Shown here piece by piece: positions 1 through 11,309 of a DNA stretch of 64,000 nt. The translations under genes were made by a program, and so were the position numbers. Each line of letters opens with the position of its first letter. The first letter of the stretch is position 1. Source of the stretch: Megalonaias nervosa (taxonomy: Eukaryota; Mollusca; Bivalvia; Unionida; Unionidae). Below the pieces are notes generated by a model that was not told the DNA's origin, did no database searches, and was given only the letters and a program-made list of their open reading frames with translations. Location of the stretch: NCBI GenBank assembly GCA_016617855.1, contig JAECUM010006775.1, positions 62,001-126,000 on the forward strand. The letters are read 5' to 3'.

Positions 1-330
1 GACTGACCAATCATCAGAGGACAGGAATCCTCCGTGACCTTATAGTGACTTCAATTACTCCCATTGCCCTGGATATACTCTGGACACAGAGACTAAGCAT
101 AATGGCAGAACATGAAATTAGAAGACCTCCCCATCAAACCAGAAGTAGAAGTACTTCCTTTGAGCAGGAAATATGTGGATGTGATGGTACTCATGGTGGA
201 GGTTGATGGAGACTGCCCAGCAATATGGTCTTATGGTAAATCTTATGGAGGCTGTGGTCTCCATCTTTAATGATTCATCCTGCAGAAACTTGTTTAAGGT
301 GAAAAGGTCTATGATTACCTGTAGTCTAAA
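1..330. repeat. Decayed dispersed repeat, related to 28.9-29.2 kb
   Basis: This stretch shares blocks with about 28,955-29,240, in the same order and orientation: 'gaggacagga', 'ccctgg' about 50 bases later, 'gaaattagaagacct', and 'tactgcccag'/'gactgcccag' followed by a stretch ending near 'agaaac'. The shared order indicates two old copies of one repeat. No intact frame is visible. The class is uncertain; a retroelement remnant is plausible but not shown. Confidence 0.4.
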
Positions 331-489
331 TTTCCTCCTTTTTCAAAACCAGAAAGATCTGGTAATAGATGGCTTGATACTACTTGTTTCACACTGTCAC
401 ATATATTTACTTGTGTGCTTAACGTTTGTCCATTGTTTTGTATATTTAATTTGCATTGCTTGTTAGCTTTTTATTCATCATCTGATATA

Positions 490-1345
490 GATTAATTGTA
501 TTTCGGACTTGACCTTGTCTAAAATCAAGTTCATTTTCTACCTGACCTGAATCATTGATTTTGATTTTGTAAACAACATATTAATCTCAATCTGAGTCTA
601 GAACATTGGAAATTCCCCATTAAATGCATCTTTTACCTGTTGTTTGCCACATTTTATATTATAATTTTAGTAACAGACCTTCTAATTATAGCTAAAATAT
701 TATCTTATAAACATCTGGAACCTTCAAGAATGAAATTTTCCATCAGGTAATAAGTTTTTTTTTATTACAGAAAATCCAAATTGTGACCTGAGGTCAAGTA
801 GAGGACTATATCATCTTGTTTATCCTGAAATTATTCAGTTGTGCTATAAGCTACAAACAGAATCAGCTGTATTATTGTTGTGTTCCAGTATTGCATTTGG
901 GATGGAATTTATTTATTCAAATTAATAAATTCAAGTAATTCTTCTCTGGAAATACAAAGTGATCAAAAGTAACATTCTTTGAAATACAGACTTGGATTAT
1001 TAGTGAAATGCAAATAAGGTTATATTCTTGGATTACATTATTGTGATTCAACAAAAGACTGTTGGCACATCACTATGACACAGGCTATCACAGGAACATC
1101 AACACCTCCAGCACTGAATTTATATTGGAATACCACTAAAGTGTATTCAGAACTTTAATCATTGGGATTTTTGTAATAAATTCTAGCATTATTTGGAATT
1201 TAATTCACAATACCGTAAGTTCTTTTTACATTTTTTACTTTGTATTCTACAGAAATAAATTATTTGCTGAATTTTACAAAACTTGTTGGTTTTCACTCCT
1301 GTCTACAACATAGTTTAAGACCAAAGAGTCAAAATACCATGATTA
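490..1345 (+). repeat. Decayed solo LTR (same family as 23,020-23,806)
   Basis: The stretch aligns by eye with the solo LTR at 23,020-23,806. Shared landmarks include 'caaaagactgttggcacatc', 'ggaacatcaacac', 'ggaatttaattcacaatacc', a run like 'gaaataaattatttg', and an end near 'tttaagaccaaagagtc'. The last 100 bases also resemble the 3' end of the Gmr1-like LTRs at 10-17 kb. No internal retrotransposon sequence is attached, so it looks like a solo or fragmentary LTR. Exact ends are not clear. Confidence 0.55.
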
Positions 1346-1559
1346 TAAGTTGTAGATAATTTAAGCAACATGTTTACAGAACTAACCTTTGTCCACAATT
1401 GTAAGTTGTAAATAACATGCTGTCATAGCTTTTGAGATTAGAACATTCTAGGCCCAGACTTGTTTACAATTTGATTGGATTTTTCCACTGGAATGACTCA
1501 CATCTTAATCAAGTGAAAATGTGTATGGGACTTGATAAACAAATAATTCATTACCATCT

Positions 1560-1800
1560 TAGAACACTTTCTGGAATCTATCATTTGTTATCATAGCTTA
1601 CAATTGTGTTCATTATTCATTAAAATTACAAAGTGCTCATTTACTTTGGATTAACACATTATTTTGGGATTATTGTGAATTCATTCAGAGACATTCTGGA
1701 TTGCTTCATTGTGGTACTTCAGGACATTCAAGATCACTGAAATTCATTTGGAACATTCTATATTTTTTGTCTTGTATTAGCCTTTTTGTTCCTGCTGCAG
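1560..1800 (+). repeat. Second, partial copy of the solo-LTR family
   Basis: Phrases such as 'aaattacaaagtgctca', 'ttggattaacacattatttt' and 'attcattcagagacattctgg' parallel 23,400-23,480 in the solo LTR, followed by unrelated sequence. It is a fragment lying just downstream of the copy at 490-1,345. The following 1,800-2,060 is open for 118 codons on the plus strand, but nothing in it is recognisable and it is treated as non-coding. Confidence 0.4.
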
Positions 1801-2060
1801 GGAAGCAGGACTTTGTGACACCATTTCTCTGTGAGGGGGACCTGTTTCTTCGGTACTATGGGGAACTTGGGGTAAAGGAAGCCTTATCAAGAGACTCCTC
1901 CTGCAGAGTGAGGGGAGAGCAGACTCAACAGGAGGATGAAGATGACTTATCTTTCTTGGGGCACTTGGGAGAAAAAGGCAGGCCTCTTTCCTTCATCTTA
2001 GACTCGTTTCAAGAGGATGATGTCAGGTTTAATCTGGCAACATCAAACCTGCATTGATGC

Positions 2061-2910
2061 CAGGGCCCTTTAGTCCATGCAGTATGAAAGGATAGAATAA
2101 GTCACTTACCTGAAAGGGATGACCCCACATCAAATAGGGACTCAGAGGGATTAGGGGAAGAGGGCAATGTTAATCTGATCCCCTTCCATCACTGGGCATC
2201 TGTATACTGATTCCCAATCCCTAATTTGATTTACCAGTAGCCTATCAAGGGGGGGAGGGTAGTTTCGCTCTCTACAACCACTAAGCGAAGGAGCTTGAGA
2301 GGGCACTGCTCCTCACCCTTGGGGGGGGGGGCATGTCTTACTCTCTTACTTATAGGTATGGAAATGTTGTGCCTCACTTTCAACCCTATAGGCTTGGAGA
2401 GAGCACTGCTATTCCCTCTGGGGAGAAGGGTCGTTTTAATCTCCACCCTGGTGATTCCTTCTTTGGGCAAGACTTAGGATCCCATGAGTTCTCAGGCCTT
2501 ATATTTTTTTGAAGATACTGCTCCTGTGGTCCCACACTTCTTAAGGCCAATGGCAGCTGATCAGAGACCCATCTGTCCATCTGCATCTTGTGCACAAAAG
2601 GTAGGTGGTGTGGGAATCACCAAGCAACTTTTTTATTTCCACACTTTTTCATGCTTTGCTTAGACTTTTCCAGCAAAGTATGAAAATAAATAAATAATAC
2701 AAAGAATATGAAAAGTGTCATTACTTCCAATATCAAGCATTGCACTCTATGTATACAATTAATGATCAGTGGCATGAGACCTGTTAACTACACTTAAGAT
2801 TACGGTACTAAACCTGAGTGCAGATTGATAACTCTGCCAATGAGGGCTTTATAAAGAGATGGAGTGGTGTGTGACTGGAAACACACCAATGTTGTATACT
2901 CTTAAATCAA
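2061..2910. other. Intron or downstream sequence, no gene seen
   Basis: No exon-like frame bounded by splice sites and matching the transporter family was found. Short purine-rich and G-rich runs occur (for example around 2,320). Overlapping open frames on both strands here have no recognisable motif. Confidence 0.4.
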
Positions 2911-3042
2911 TCTAGCATTGCTCTTTAATCAGTCTAGTATTGCTCTTTAATGACTCTAGTATTGCTCTTTAATCAATCTAGTATTGCTCTTTAATCAATC
3001 TAGTATTGCTCTTTAATCAATCTAGCATTGCTCTTTAATGAA
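2911..3042. repeat. 22-bp tandem repeat, six units
   Basis: Six consecutive 22-bp units begin at 2,911, 2,933, 2,955, 2,977, 2,999 and 3,021, each with the core 'attgctctttaat' preceded by 'tctag'. Units differ by one to four bases. This is a minisatellite with no apparent coding role. Confidence 0.9.
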
Positions 3043-3995
3043 TGGTTAAAAAGGATGCAAAAATAATGCATGAAAATATAAAACCAATCCTGAGGAAGTG
3101 TGAGTAGACTCACTCAATTGTAATGAATTACAGCAGTGTTAATCCCTCTCAGGAAGTACTAACAATGTGGCAATACTAAAAGTAAAACCTGCAAGAAAAA
3201 TAATTAACCCTTTACCTCATAGCACGTGTTATTGTGTAGGCTACTCATATACATACCAATGTCACAGTGTGCTATAAATAAAACACATTACCTAAATAAC
3301 TCTATCAAATAAGCCTGTCTGTAGAATTTAGAGCAGTGTAGTATATACCAAGTTCAACATAAACTTGAACTAGTTTACATTTTTGGTACATATTTGTTAT
3401 CTGTTGATTGCATTTAGAGTAAATCTGGATAGTGGATGAATCTGACCCAGTTATTTTAAATAGCAGATAATGACTAAATCTTAAATAGCAACCACGTGAT
3501 GTGACATAATGGTAATTTACTTCAGAACGCACAGTTTCTAAGTAAGCCTACAGCCCACTTTTTTGAATCAATGCTTTAAGGCAAAGAGAACCTGTCTGTT
3601 TTACATTTACCCATACATGAAACCCACCTAAAAATCTAACTGGTTTGATGGCACAGCAACACTATCAAAGTTATATGTTGAGGTAAACAAAGTGTCTTGT
3701 CCAAGGACATATAACAGCAGCCAATCTGGGCTGATCTGATGGTGGAAATCAAACAAATACTTTTCTGGTCATCTGCCTAATCCCAGAACCAACGAGCAAC
3801 TGTGGTTCCACCCAATAACAGACGTATTCCACTGACAGATCAGTGTGTGTGCTGTTTGCCTGAAATCAAAAGCAGAACCAACAGTGTTGATGTTAATCTA
3901 ATTGTGCATTATGTGATGGTATCTCTAGTACTATAATGTTCACTGTTGTAGATGTATTTATGTACAAGAAAATGTGGTGTATAAACAAAATGTAC

Positions 3996-4119
3996 CACAG
4001 CAACAGCATCAGATTGCAGCATATCAGCTGGAGTCATTATCACAAAATATGCAGCCACTGTCAGAACATTCTGTACCACCACAATAACAAATGATATTCC
4101 TAGGGCTTTGGGCAAATTT
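3996..4119 (-). CDS. SLC7-type amino-acid transporter, exon (transmembrane 5-6 region)
   Basis: On the minus strand a TTGCAG acceptor precedes 4,119 and a GTACAT donor follows 3,996. The 124-bp exon supplies one base to the preceding codon and then 41 full codons. They read NLPKALGISFVIVVVQNVLT, then a stretch ending SDAVAV. This matches the conserved block in y+LAT/LAT light chains where a Glu-rich loop leads into a membrane helix followed by 'Ser-Asp-Ala-Val-Ala-Val'. The phase fits the exon at 4,617-4,661 exactly. The next exon was not found, so the gene runs off the left edge. Na-independent amino-acid exchange at the plasma membrane, in complex with an SLC3 heavy chain, is the family role; substrate is not inferable. 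Confidence 0.85.
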
Positions 4120-4616
4120 CTGCAAGCAAAAGAAATTTATTAAATTAAAATTAAAAGCTGAAAAGTCATAGTATGTTTTATATATATATGAAGAAAGACA
4201 TCATAAAATAAGTTCTCAATATTATTAATAAAGGGACAGAACTCTTGATAAAAGTGTGATCGAATATGCACATCATTGACATTCATCCCAAGTTTGATTT
4301 AACCACAGAAGTTTGTCAAAAACATGATAATTCTGCTAATTTTGATGAGCAATGTACAACTCGTACCTATCTGCAAATGGACATTACAGAGGTTGCAACT
4401 CTGAATGACTTTGGCAGGTCATGCATAAACTTTAAAAGTAACCTTTAATAATTTAAAAGAAAATTTAAATAAATTAAAATTTTAACAATATATTGAAATT
4501 TATATCATAGGTTTGAATTATTTCATCTATTGTTTGCTTTTCAAAGATGTATCCAATTTTTTCCAGCAAAAGTCTCTCTTTTTCAAACTAGGGGTCACAA
4601 TTTTATATTTACTTAC

Positions 4617-4661
4617 TCTGCTGGTTTCTTCATCTCTTCTAACAAAAAGGTTATGATCTGC
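4617..4661 (-). CDS. SLC7-type transporter, 45-bp micro-exon
   Basis: This short exon lies between a TTTCAG acceptor and a GTAAGT donor on the minus strand. It completes the Trp codon begun at 10,020, encodes QIITFLLEEMKKPA and leaves two bases of a Glu codon completed by the next exon. The result corresponds to the family's 'W..LNYVTEEIKNP..NLP' loop. It was found by demanding phase continuity with the flanking exons, and 1+42+2 bases fits perfectly. It is too short to be seen by ORF length alone. Confidence 0.85.
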
Positions 4662-6180
4662 CTGAAAGATACCATAAACATAAATAAATAAATAAAAATA
4701 ATAAATAAATAAAAGTGGTCAATTATTAAAATAATAACTAATACAGCACTGGTTTTAAAAAACAAAGCAAAACAACAACACAATTATGTGGAACAATAAA
4801 CAAAATGGATTTGATGAAGGGAATATGGAAAGCATAAATCCCACTCAGAATGCATCAGCATCTATCAGAGTAATAATATCACTATTCAATTGCTGAATCA
4901 TGCTTTTACACAACAAAAATATGGGCCAGTGTAAAATGGTGGTTGCAACAGCCAGTGGCAGGCTCTTCATGAAACACATACATGAGCATTGATCAGCATC
5001 CAGTATAATGTAATGAACCAAACATCCACAGAGTGAAGTGCATGATGTTAAGATAAAGTGTTCAGCACTCTTTTAAAAACTGCATCAATATAATTATATA
5101 TGTATGCACTGTCTTCAAAATAAATCATAAATATTCACTGTAATAAAAGCTAAATTTTGAAGTCAATGTGTGATTTCATAGGAAGAAAATTTTGTAGGGT
5201 CAATCCATACACCTTAACAGCCAGTAAATAATACAATTATTGTGGTTGATTTTATTTCATAGATATTTGTTACCCATAACAAAATGAAATTAAATCTTAC
5301 ATGAATACAGTATAGATAATTACAGTATATAAAGTGAATCATCTTATATCTGTCCCCAAAGAAAAAGTGGACAATCAAAAATCTCTTTTTTAAAGCACTA
5401 AAATTGCACACTGTATTTACCCATGTACAATTTGCATATAACACAAGCAGCAAAGACGCTGATCTGCATGGCAGATGCAGATTCTGCAGCCATATACTGA
5501 ACATGCAGATCATTGTCTACACTCTCTGTATTAAATCACATAAGACTGAAAAGCATAGACTCTGATATGCACCAATGATCTTGAAATATGCTGAATGAGG
5601 TTTGGTGTTCATACTACTGGGTTTAATACAATAAAGAGTACCTCAAAAGAACTGATACTCCACTGACCAACAAGAATTTCTAGCAATCCATTATCACGCT
5701 CTCTTCTGTCTTTCTATACTCTTATTACTGCTGACTATTAAAACCATCTCAAATATACCTGAGAAACTCCAGCATACCAAATTTTGTAAGTGCAGTATAA
5801 AATTTCTGTCATGACCTTGGAACTTTAATCTGATGTCAAGACCTTTGACCTATGACCTTAAAATCATATCAGAGTGCTGATTATTATTATTTATTGCAAC
5901 ACTTGTAAATAATGTACAGTGTCTGGCAGTTCATTTGCAAATATTCAAGAAAATGTGTTCATCAGCTTAGTGAAGTAAAAATTTGTAAGCAATGACCTTA
6001 GACTTGATGCCAAGATCAATTAGGTCTGGTTTTCAGAATCTCTCACAAAAGTAAGTACATGTTGGCAGTCAAAAATGCACTACATTCATTCACTAGTGTT
6101 CAGTAAAGCTCCATCTCAACACCATCATACAAACAAGAAGAATGGCAAGAATTCTCTGAGAATGCCTCTATGGTGGCATG
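4662..6180. other. Intron, no gene recognised
   Basis: AT-rich intronic sequence between the transporter exons at 4,617-4,661 and 10,020-10,119. It holds simple A/T runs around 4,680-4,720 and no recognisable coding block, RNA gene or well-bounded element. Confidence 0.5.
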
Positions 6181-9100
6181 CTGGAGATCAGATGAGCACC
6201 ATTTTTATTCAGAACTAGTTATATATTTGTTTGGGTTTTTTGTGAAAACTCCATCACCATCTCTTAAAGAGAAGCTGCCATAATAAGGTCTTCATGGATG
6301 GCCTTTATGGCAGGGATTTTGGAGGCTGGTCCAGCATCCTTTTAATACTGGAACAAAAATGTATCTTGTAGTGAAAAACCCATCTGTTTGATAATATGTT
6401 CAAGAGAAGAAGCAATAACAAGATTTCAAGATGACTAAGATGGTGGCCATATTGGCAGTCATTTTCATTTAGGTACAACTAAATGTCATAAAAAGTCTTT
6501 TAGAAACAAGAGACCCTCAAAGGGTCTGACATTCTACTGGCACAAGTGTATTTCCAGAAATTCAATATAAGAGTGCTGCAATAGCAACACTAAGATTTTA
6601 AAACTGTGGTGGGTATATTGGATGTAAGATTGGCACCATTTTGATTTAGAACCAACAAGACATAAGAATTCTTCTGTTGGAACCCTCCTGTTGATATGAC
6701 TTTCTATTTTGACAGAGCAACAATAACAAGATTTTCAATACGGGTACCATGGTGGCCATATTGGATAACTGATTGGCACCATTTCCATGTACACCACTCC
6801 CTTGATAACTCAAGCACAATGGGGTCCACAAACATAGACCGCGCTATAAGCAAGGGTGCGAGTTACCGAGGGACCTCCAAAAATTGAAAAAAATCGCTGG
6901 ACATCGAGAAAACTGCAGAGGGGGGTGTCGGGGTTAGGGAATGTCGCTGTTTAATGACTGAATCCTCATTTTACATTCACGTCGATAATAATTTTTAATA
7001 ACGCACTTTTCTAATGAAGTTGTTCATTATTCTGTTTAAATAACATTTATTTTCAAAATGTCCAACATGTGAAAGATCGTTCCAACTGGTTTCAACAACC
7101 ATTATGTGTGTATTACATCACTGCATTTTGTTTTCTTGACGAGTCTGGTTCCCGGAGTGGTATGGCATTGTATCCTACCAAATTGGGAGTGAAAAGTGCA
7201 GGGAAGTAGACTAACTGTTGATACACCACCAAACAAGATACCTTTTGTTCAAAAAGCAAGCGAAATTTTCGTGAGACAATAGTCTATGTCGAATCTCAAT
7301 TTTTGTGCTGTTCAATTAGTACAGTATTAATATCGTGATTTCATTGGAAGTAATAATGAAACTTTTTATCATTCTTGAGGATATCTCAAAGTGCCAGTTC
7401 AAGAATTCTCTGAAACTCGCTTGCCCACAATGGTCCGTATCTGTGAAACCAAGCTCTTTATTTTACGAAGTATAGTATTCCTTTCGTTTGGTTGCCGTGC
7501 TATCTTTGATCACAGTTACCAATGAGTCGGTTAATTTAAGGTAGTTTATGTTACATACACAATAACATTTATAACAGTGTTCAACTGATCAACTGAAGTG
7601 AGTTCACCCAACATATGACTGGGGCAGCTAGATTTTAAGTTTGTAGGATTTTCGTGCTTTTTAACTTTTATTTCACCTCCATTATTTGATTCAAAAGACA
7701 TAATTAACGTGATAATACAAAGGAGGCCAGCTTTTAGTTCAGTGCAACAATGCAACAAATTCTTCTGCAAGTCAGTTATCAAAACATAGTGGGCACCTAA
7801 ATAGGTTCCCAGAGAAATGCTCGTGGACACAGCTGTTACTGTAGATTGACACTTTTTACATTTAATTACAAGAGGACACATTGCATTTATGATGATTACA
7901 CTTAAAAGGAACTAGAAGATAGAACTAGAACACAAATTTCAATTGATAAAAAAATTATTTAATTTGTATTTATTTATTAAAGTACTGCCTCCACTTGGCG
8001 TAAGTGACATTTTCACTGATTGAAATTTCCTTACATATTGTTAATTGCCGTGTGTTAGGAATGTCACTTGGAAAGAAAATGTAAAAAAATTGTATGACTT
8101 ATTTTTAAATTTGATATTTCATAATGCTGATTAAAATTTCCAGGTCCTATCTACCGTTTTCGACAATAAAACGAGCGATAAATCAAATTTTTTGTAGCTA
8201 ATTTTGATTGCAATTTCCATAAAGTTCATAAAATAGGGATCTATTTTTGGGGTAATGTCTGGTTTTAAAAAATGGGATCCACACCTGACCCCGCATTATA
8301 AGCGGGTTCACGAGTTATCAGAGCACGAGTTATCGAGGGAGTGGTGTAGTACCAACTAAACATCATAAGAAGTCTTTCAGTGAAAGCACAATGTTGCTAT
8401 GACCAGCTTCTAGAAAAGGAAGTGATGAAAAGATTTTCAATTTGCCAATTGTGGCAGCCACATTAGAAGTTGGAATGGCACCATTTTCATTTATGAGCAA
8501 CTAAGAAGTCTTTCATCAAACATACCATGTTGATATGACCTTTCATTCTGGAGAAATAGTCATAAGACTTTCAAGATGGCCACTGTGGTGGCTATATTAG
8601 ATGTCTGGATCACCATTTTCATTTGGGACCAACTAGTCTTCAGAAGAAGTCTTCTGGTGAAAAACCCCTGGCAATATTACTATTCATTCAGGAGGAGTTG
8701 TGATAACAATATTTTCAAAAGGATCACAGTGGTGGCCATACTAGATATCAGACAGTCACTATTTTCATTTAAAACCAACAAGACATCATAAGAAGTCTTT
8801 TAGTGAAAACCCCATGTCAATATGACCATCCATTCAGGAGGAGTTACGATAAGATTTTCAAGATGGCCACTGTGGTGCCATACTGGACATCAGATTGACA
8901 CAATTACCATATGGGATCAACCAGACATCATAATAAGTCTTCCACTGAAAACTCCTCGTCGGTATGATTTTTCTGCTCAAGAGAAGTAGCAACAAGATTT
9001 TCATGATGGGCACTCACTGTGGTGGTCATACTGGACATCAGATCAGCATCATTTTTTTAGGACCAACCAGTCATCATAAAAAGTCTTTTAGTGCAAACAT

Positions 9101-9420
9101 TATGTTGATATGACCATCTATTCAGGAGAAGTAGCCATAACAAGATTTCTCAAAATGGTCACTGTGGCAGCTATATTAGATGTCCAGGTGGCATCATTTT
9201 CATTTAGGATCAACTATACCCATGGGTTGAATGTGTGTTTAAAGTTTCATATCAGCTTTCCAGGTAGTCTGGGAGGAGTACTGATAACTAACTTGTTCTA
9301 ACAGACAACAGACAGTCCCATATGATCTTATGATCAAAGATCAGTAGAACCAAAACCCCAAGGTAACTATGTCCATCTGTTAAGAAAAAGTAGCAATAAC
9401 AAGATTTTCATAGTGGCATC
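6180..9420. repeat. Diverged ~143-bp tandem array, interrupted
   Basis: A unit of about 143 bases recurs with the ordered landmarks 'accaactagacatcataag', 'aagtctttcagtgaaaac', 'tgatatgaccat', 'aacaagattttcaagatgg' and 'gtggtggccatattgga'. The 'aagtctt' landmark falls near 8,368, 8,505, 8,651, 8,792, 8,935 and 9,081, and older copies lie at 6,180-6,790 and about 9,790-9,860. The array is split by the inverted-repeat element at 6,792-8,346 and by the 54-bp repeats at 9,424-9,639. Plus-strand frames across units are short and shared by duplication, not evidence of a gene. Confidence 0.8.
6792..8346. mobile_element. Nonautonomous TIR DNA transposon with TA target duplication
   Basis: The left end begins CACCACTCCCTTGATAAC just after a TA at 6,790-6,791. 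The minus strand of the right end begins CACCACTCCCTCGATAAC next to a TA at 8,347-8,348. The outer 24 bases match with three differences. Inside each end lie further inverted and direct copies of the same 'gagttatcgaggga' theme (6,839-6,872 and 8,287-8,340). A TA duplication is typical of Tc1/mariner/pogo-type transposition. No transposase is visible; a 111-codon minus-strand frame at 7,546-7,881 has no recognised motif. The element is inserted in the ~143-bp tandem array. Confidence 0.7.
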
Positions 9421-9423
9421 ATT

Positions 9424-9639
9424 GGAGGTCTAATCAGCACCAATTCATTTGGATTGGATGGTTGGTTTTTAAAAGCTGGACGTTTAATCTGCACCCTTTC
9501 ATTTAGGTTGGCTGGTTGTTTTTTAACAGCTGGAGGTCTAATCAGCAGCAATTTATTTAGTTTGGCTGGTTGGTTTTTAATAGCTGGAGGTCTAATCAGC
9601 ACCAATTCATTTATATTGGTTGGTTGGTTTTTAACAGCA
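9424..9639. repeat. 54-bp tandem repeat, four units
   Basis: Units start at the landmark 'gtctaatcagc' (or variant) at 9,428, 9,482, 9,536 and 9,590, exactly 54 bases apart. Each contains 'ttggctggttggtttttaa'. Because 54 is a multiple of three, frames stay open on both strands across the array, which explains the proline-rich minus-strand frame; I do not regard it as a gene. Confidence 0.85.
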
Positions 9640-10019
9640 CTTTCAGCAATTTATCTATCATGGCAAGGAAACTAGTCAAGAACCTTTTCCAAGGACACAC
9701 CAATACAGCAGGCCTGGGCTGGCATGAGTGGGTGTCAAAATCATAACACTTGGATTACATGCTCTAACAATGGATTGACACGGTATCATATGAAGTCTCT
9801 TGATGAAAACCAACATGACCATCTTCTCAGGAAAAGTAGCAATAACAAGATTTTCAAGATGACATGTTAAGACCATTATAGCTAAATAGACTAAAATTAC
9901 ATAAGTCAAATCTATTTCTTTATAGAACTATGACTTTTCTGCTTGTGTAGTTAAATTTTGTGCAAAATAAAGGGTGCAATTACACCTGCAACAAGTCCAG
10001 TGGCTATTCAATGACTTAC

Positions 10020-10119
10020 CATCCTCCATAGATAAACATCCCTGCTAATACACTCATGGCAATATTTCCTGGTGTCAGATGTGTATTCTCAAAAGGATCT
10101 TTAAAGTTTTCTGTTTCAC
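10020..10119 (-). CDS. SLC7-type amino-acid transporter, exon (transmembrane 4-5 region)
   Basis: On the minus strand a polypyrimidine tract and CTTCAG acceptor precede 10,119, and a GTAAGT donor follows 10,020. The 100-bp exon completes a Gly codon from the exon at 22,341-22,466 and reads through ENTHLTPGNIAMSVLAGMF to IYGG, ending with the first two bases of a Trp codon. In y+LAT/LAT light chains the corresponding segment follows the 'AG.VRL.QG' helix and ends in 'YSGW'. The phase matches both neighbouring exons. The Gmr1-like retrotransposon begins only 113 bases away, in the adjoining intron. Confidence 0.87.
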
Positions 10120-10232
10120 CTGAAGAAAAATATAGATTTAATATGTTCAATAGGTTTACAGAAATATAAATATTACAATCAAACTGTTTTATTTATAGTT
10201 AAGGCAAAGACTACATAGTAACATTATTATAT

Positions 10233-11141
10233 TGTTATGTATATGTAATTAAATTATTTGTTTGTTAGTTTTAAATTTTTTTTATTTTATTCCATTACAT
10301 GTTATTGTAGTGATAATTTTGTCTACTGGATTTGATATTTTGTTTTAGAAAATCAGTTCAGTTCTGTTTGACCTGATAAACAACCAGTAGTTGAAACACT
10401 GTATCTAGTTTCTGACCTTGATTCAGAAATCAGTTCAATTCTGTTTGACCTTGATTCAGAAATCAGATCGAGTTCTAGTAAACATTTTTTTTAATTCATT
10501 CTAAGAGGACGATTCATTCAGTGGAATCAAGGCCATACCTACAGTACGTGATAATTAGCATGTAACAAATATTCTATGTTGTTCTAGAAGGTGACCATGT
10601 GACCCTCATAAGGGAATCTGTTTTACGTCTTAACTTACTGTACAACCGTTTTCTGGAGAAGAACTAGCCAGTTGGGCTTTAAATCTTCGACACTTAAAGG
10701 TGTCTTGTTGTGACCAGTTTGAGTTGAATTTTTATTTTATGGAATTATTGATTCTTTCCCTGGAAAATACTAGTGCTCATACAGAAATTCTTGGACCAGG
10801 AAATTTATCAAAATTTATTCAGAAATTCTAAACTGGAATATTATTTTCTGTGATTCAACAAGGAACTGTTGACATGGCAACACTCTGAAGGTCACGACGT
10901 ACGCCATCGCCCTCCATTTTGATTTCATCAGGACTCGAACACAGATTCATTTAGGACTTTTCATTGATAGGATTTCTATATTTTAATTCTTGGATTAATT
11001 TTGGATTTGATTCATAAACCGAAAGTCTTTTTCTCATTTTTACCTTGTTTTTCTAGGGAAATAAATTATTTGTTAAATTTTACAAAGCTTGTTGTCTTCA
11101 TTCTTTTCTTGTTACTTTTGTATGAGCCTAGACACGTAACA
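10233..11141 (+). repeat. 5' LTR of Gmr1-like element
   Basis: 909 bp, TG...CA ends with the short terminal inverted repeat TGTTA/TAACA. It is closely similar to the 3' LTR but has about 65 extra bases near 10,375-10,460, made by a local duplication around 'gattcagaaatcagttcaat' plus unique sequence. Confidence 0.9.
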
Positions 11142-11148
11142 AGAAAAT

Positions 11149-11166
11149 TGGGCACACGTCCTTGGG
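11149..11166 (+). other. Candidate primer-binding site
   Basis: Seven bases after the 5' LTR the sequence TGGGCACACGTCCTTGGG starts with TGG, the complement of a tRNA CCA end. Position and first three bases fit a minus-strand primer-binding site. The priming tRNA cannot be identified here. Confidence 0.5.
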
Positions 11167-11309
11167 ATATATGAATTTTGGCTAAAATATTTCAGAAAAC
11201 TTTGTTTTTTGAAATTTAAATTCCCCTAGTTTTCAGATTTTTTTGAAATCCCAAGTATTATTTCACATTTTGTTTGAAATCTTTAGTGAAATCAACAGGC
11301 TTTTTCACA

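Noticed and set aside
2911..3042. CRISPR-like array of short repeats
   Set aside because: Units are contiguous with no unique spacers and the genome is eukaryotic. The same applies to the 36-, 43-, 54- and 64-bp arrays.
7546..7881. 111-codon minus-strand frame as a transposase or transporter exon
   Set aside because: No catalytic motif, no fit to the transporter family and no splice-site support; it lies inside a nonautonomous TIR element.
9408..9675. Proline-rich minus-strand and Leu/Gly-rich plus-strand frames
   Set aside because: Both come from the 54-bp tandem repeat, also a multiple of three.
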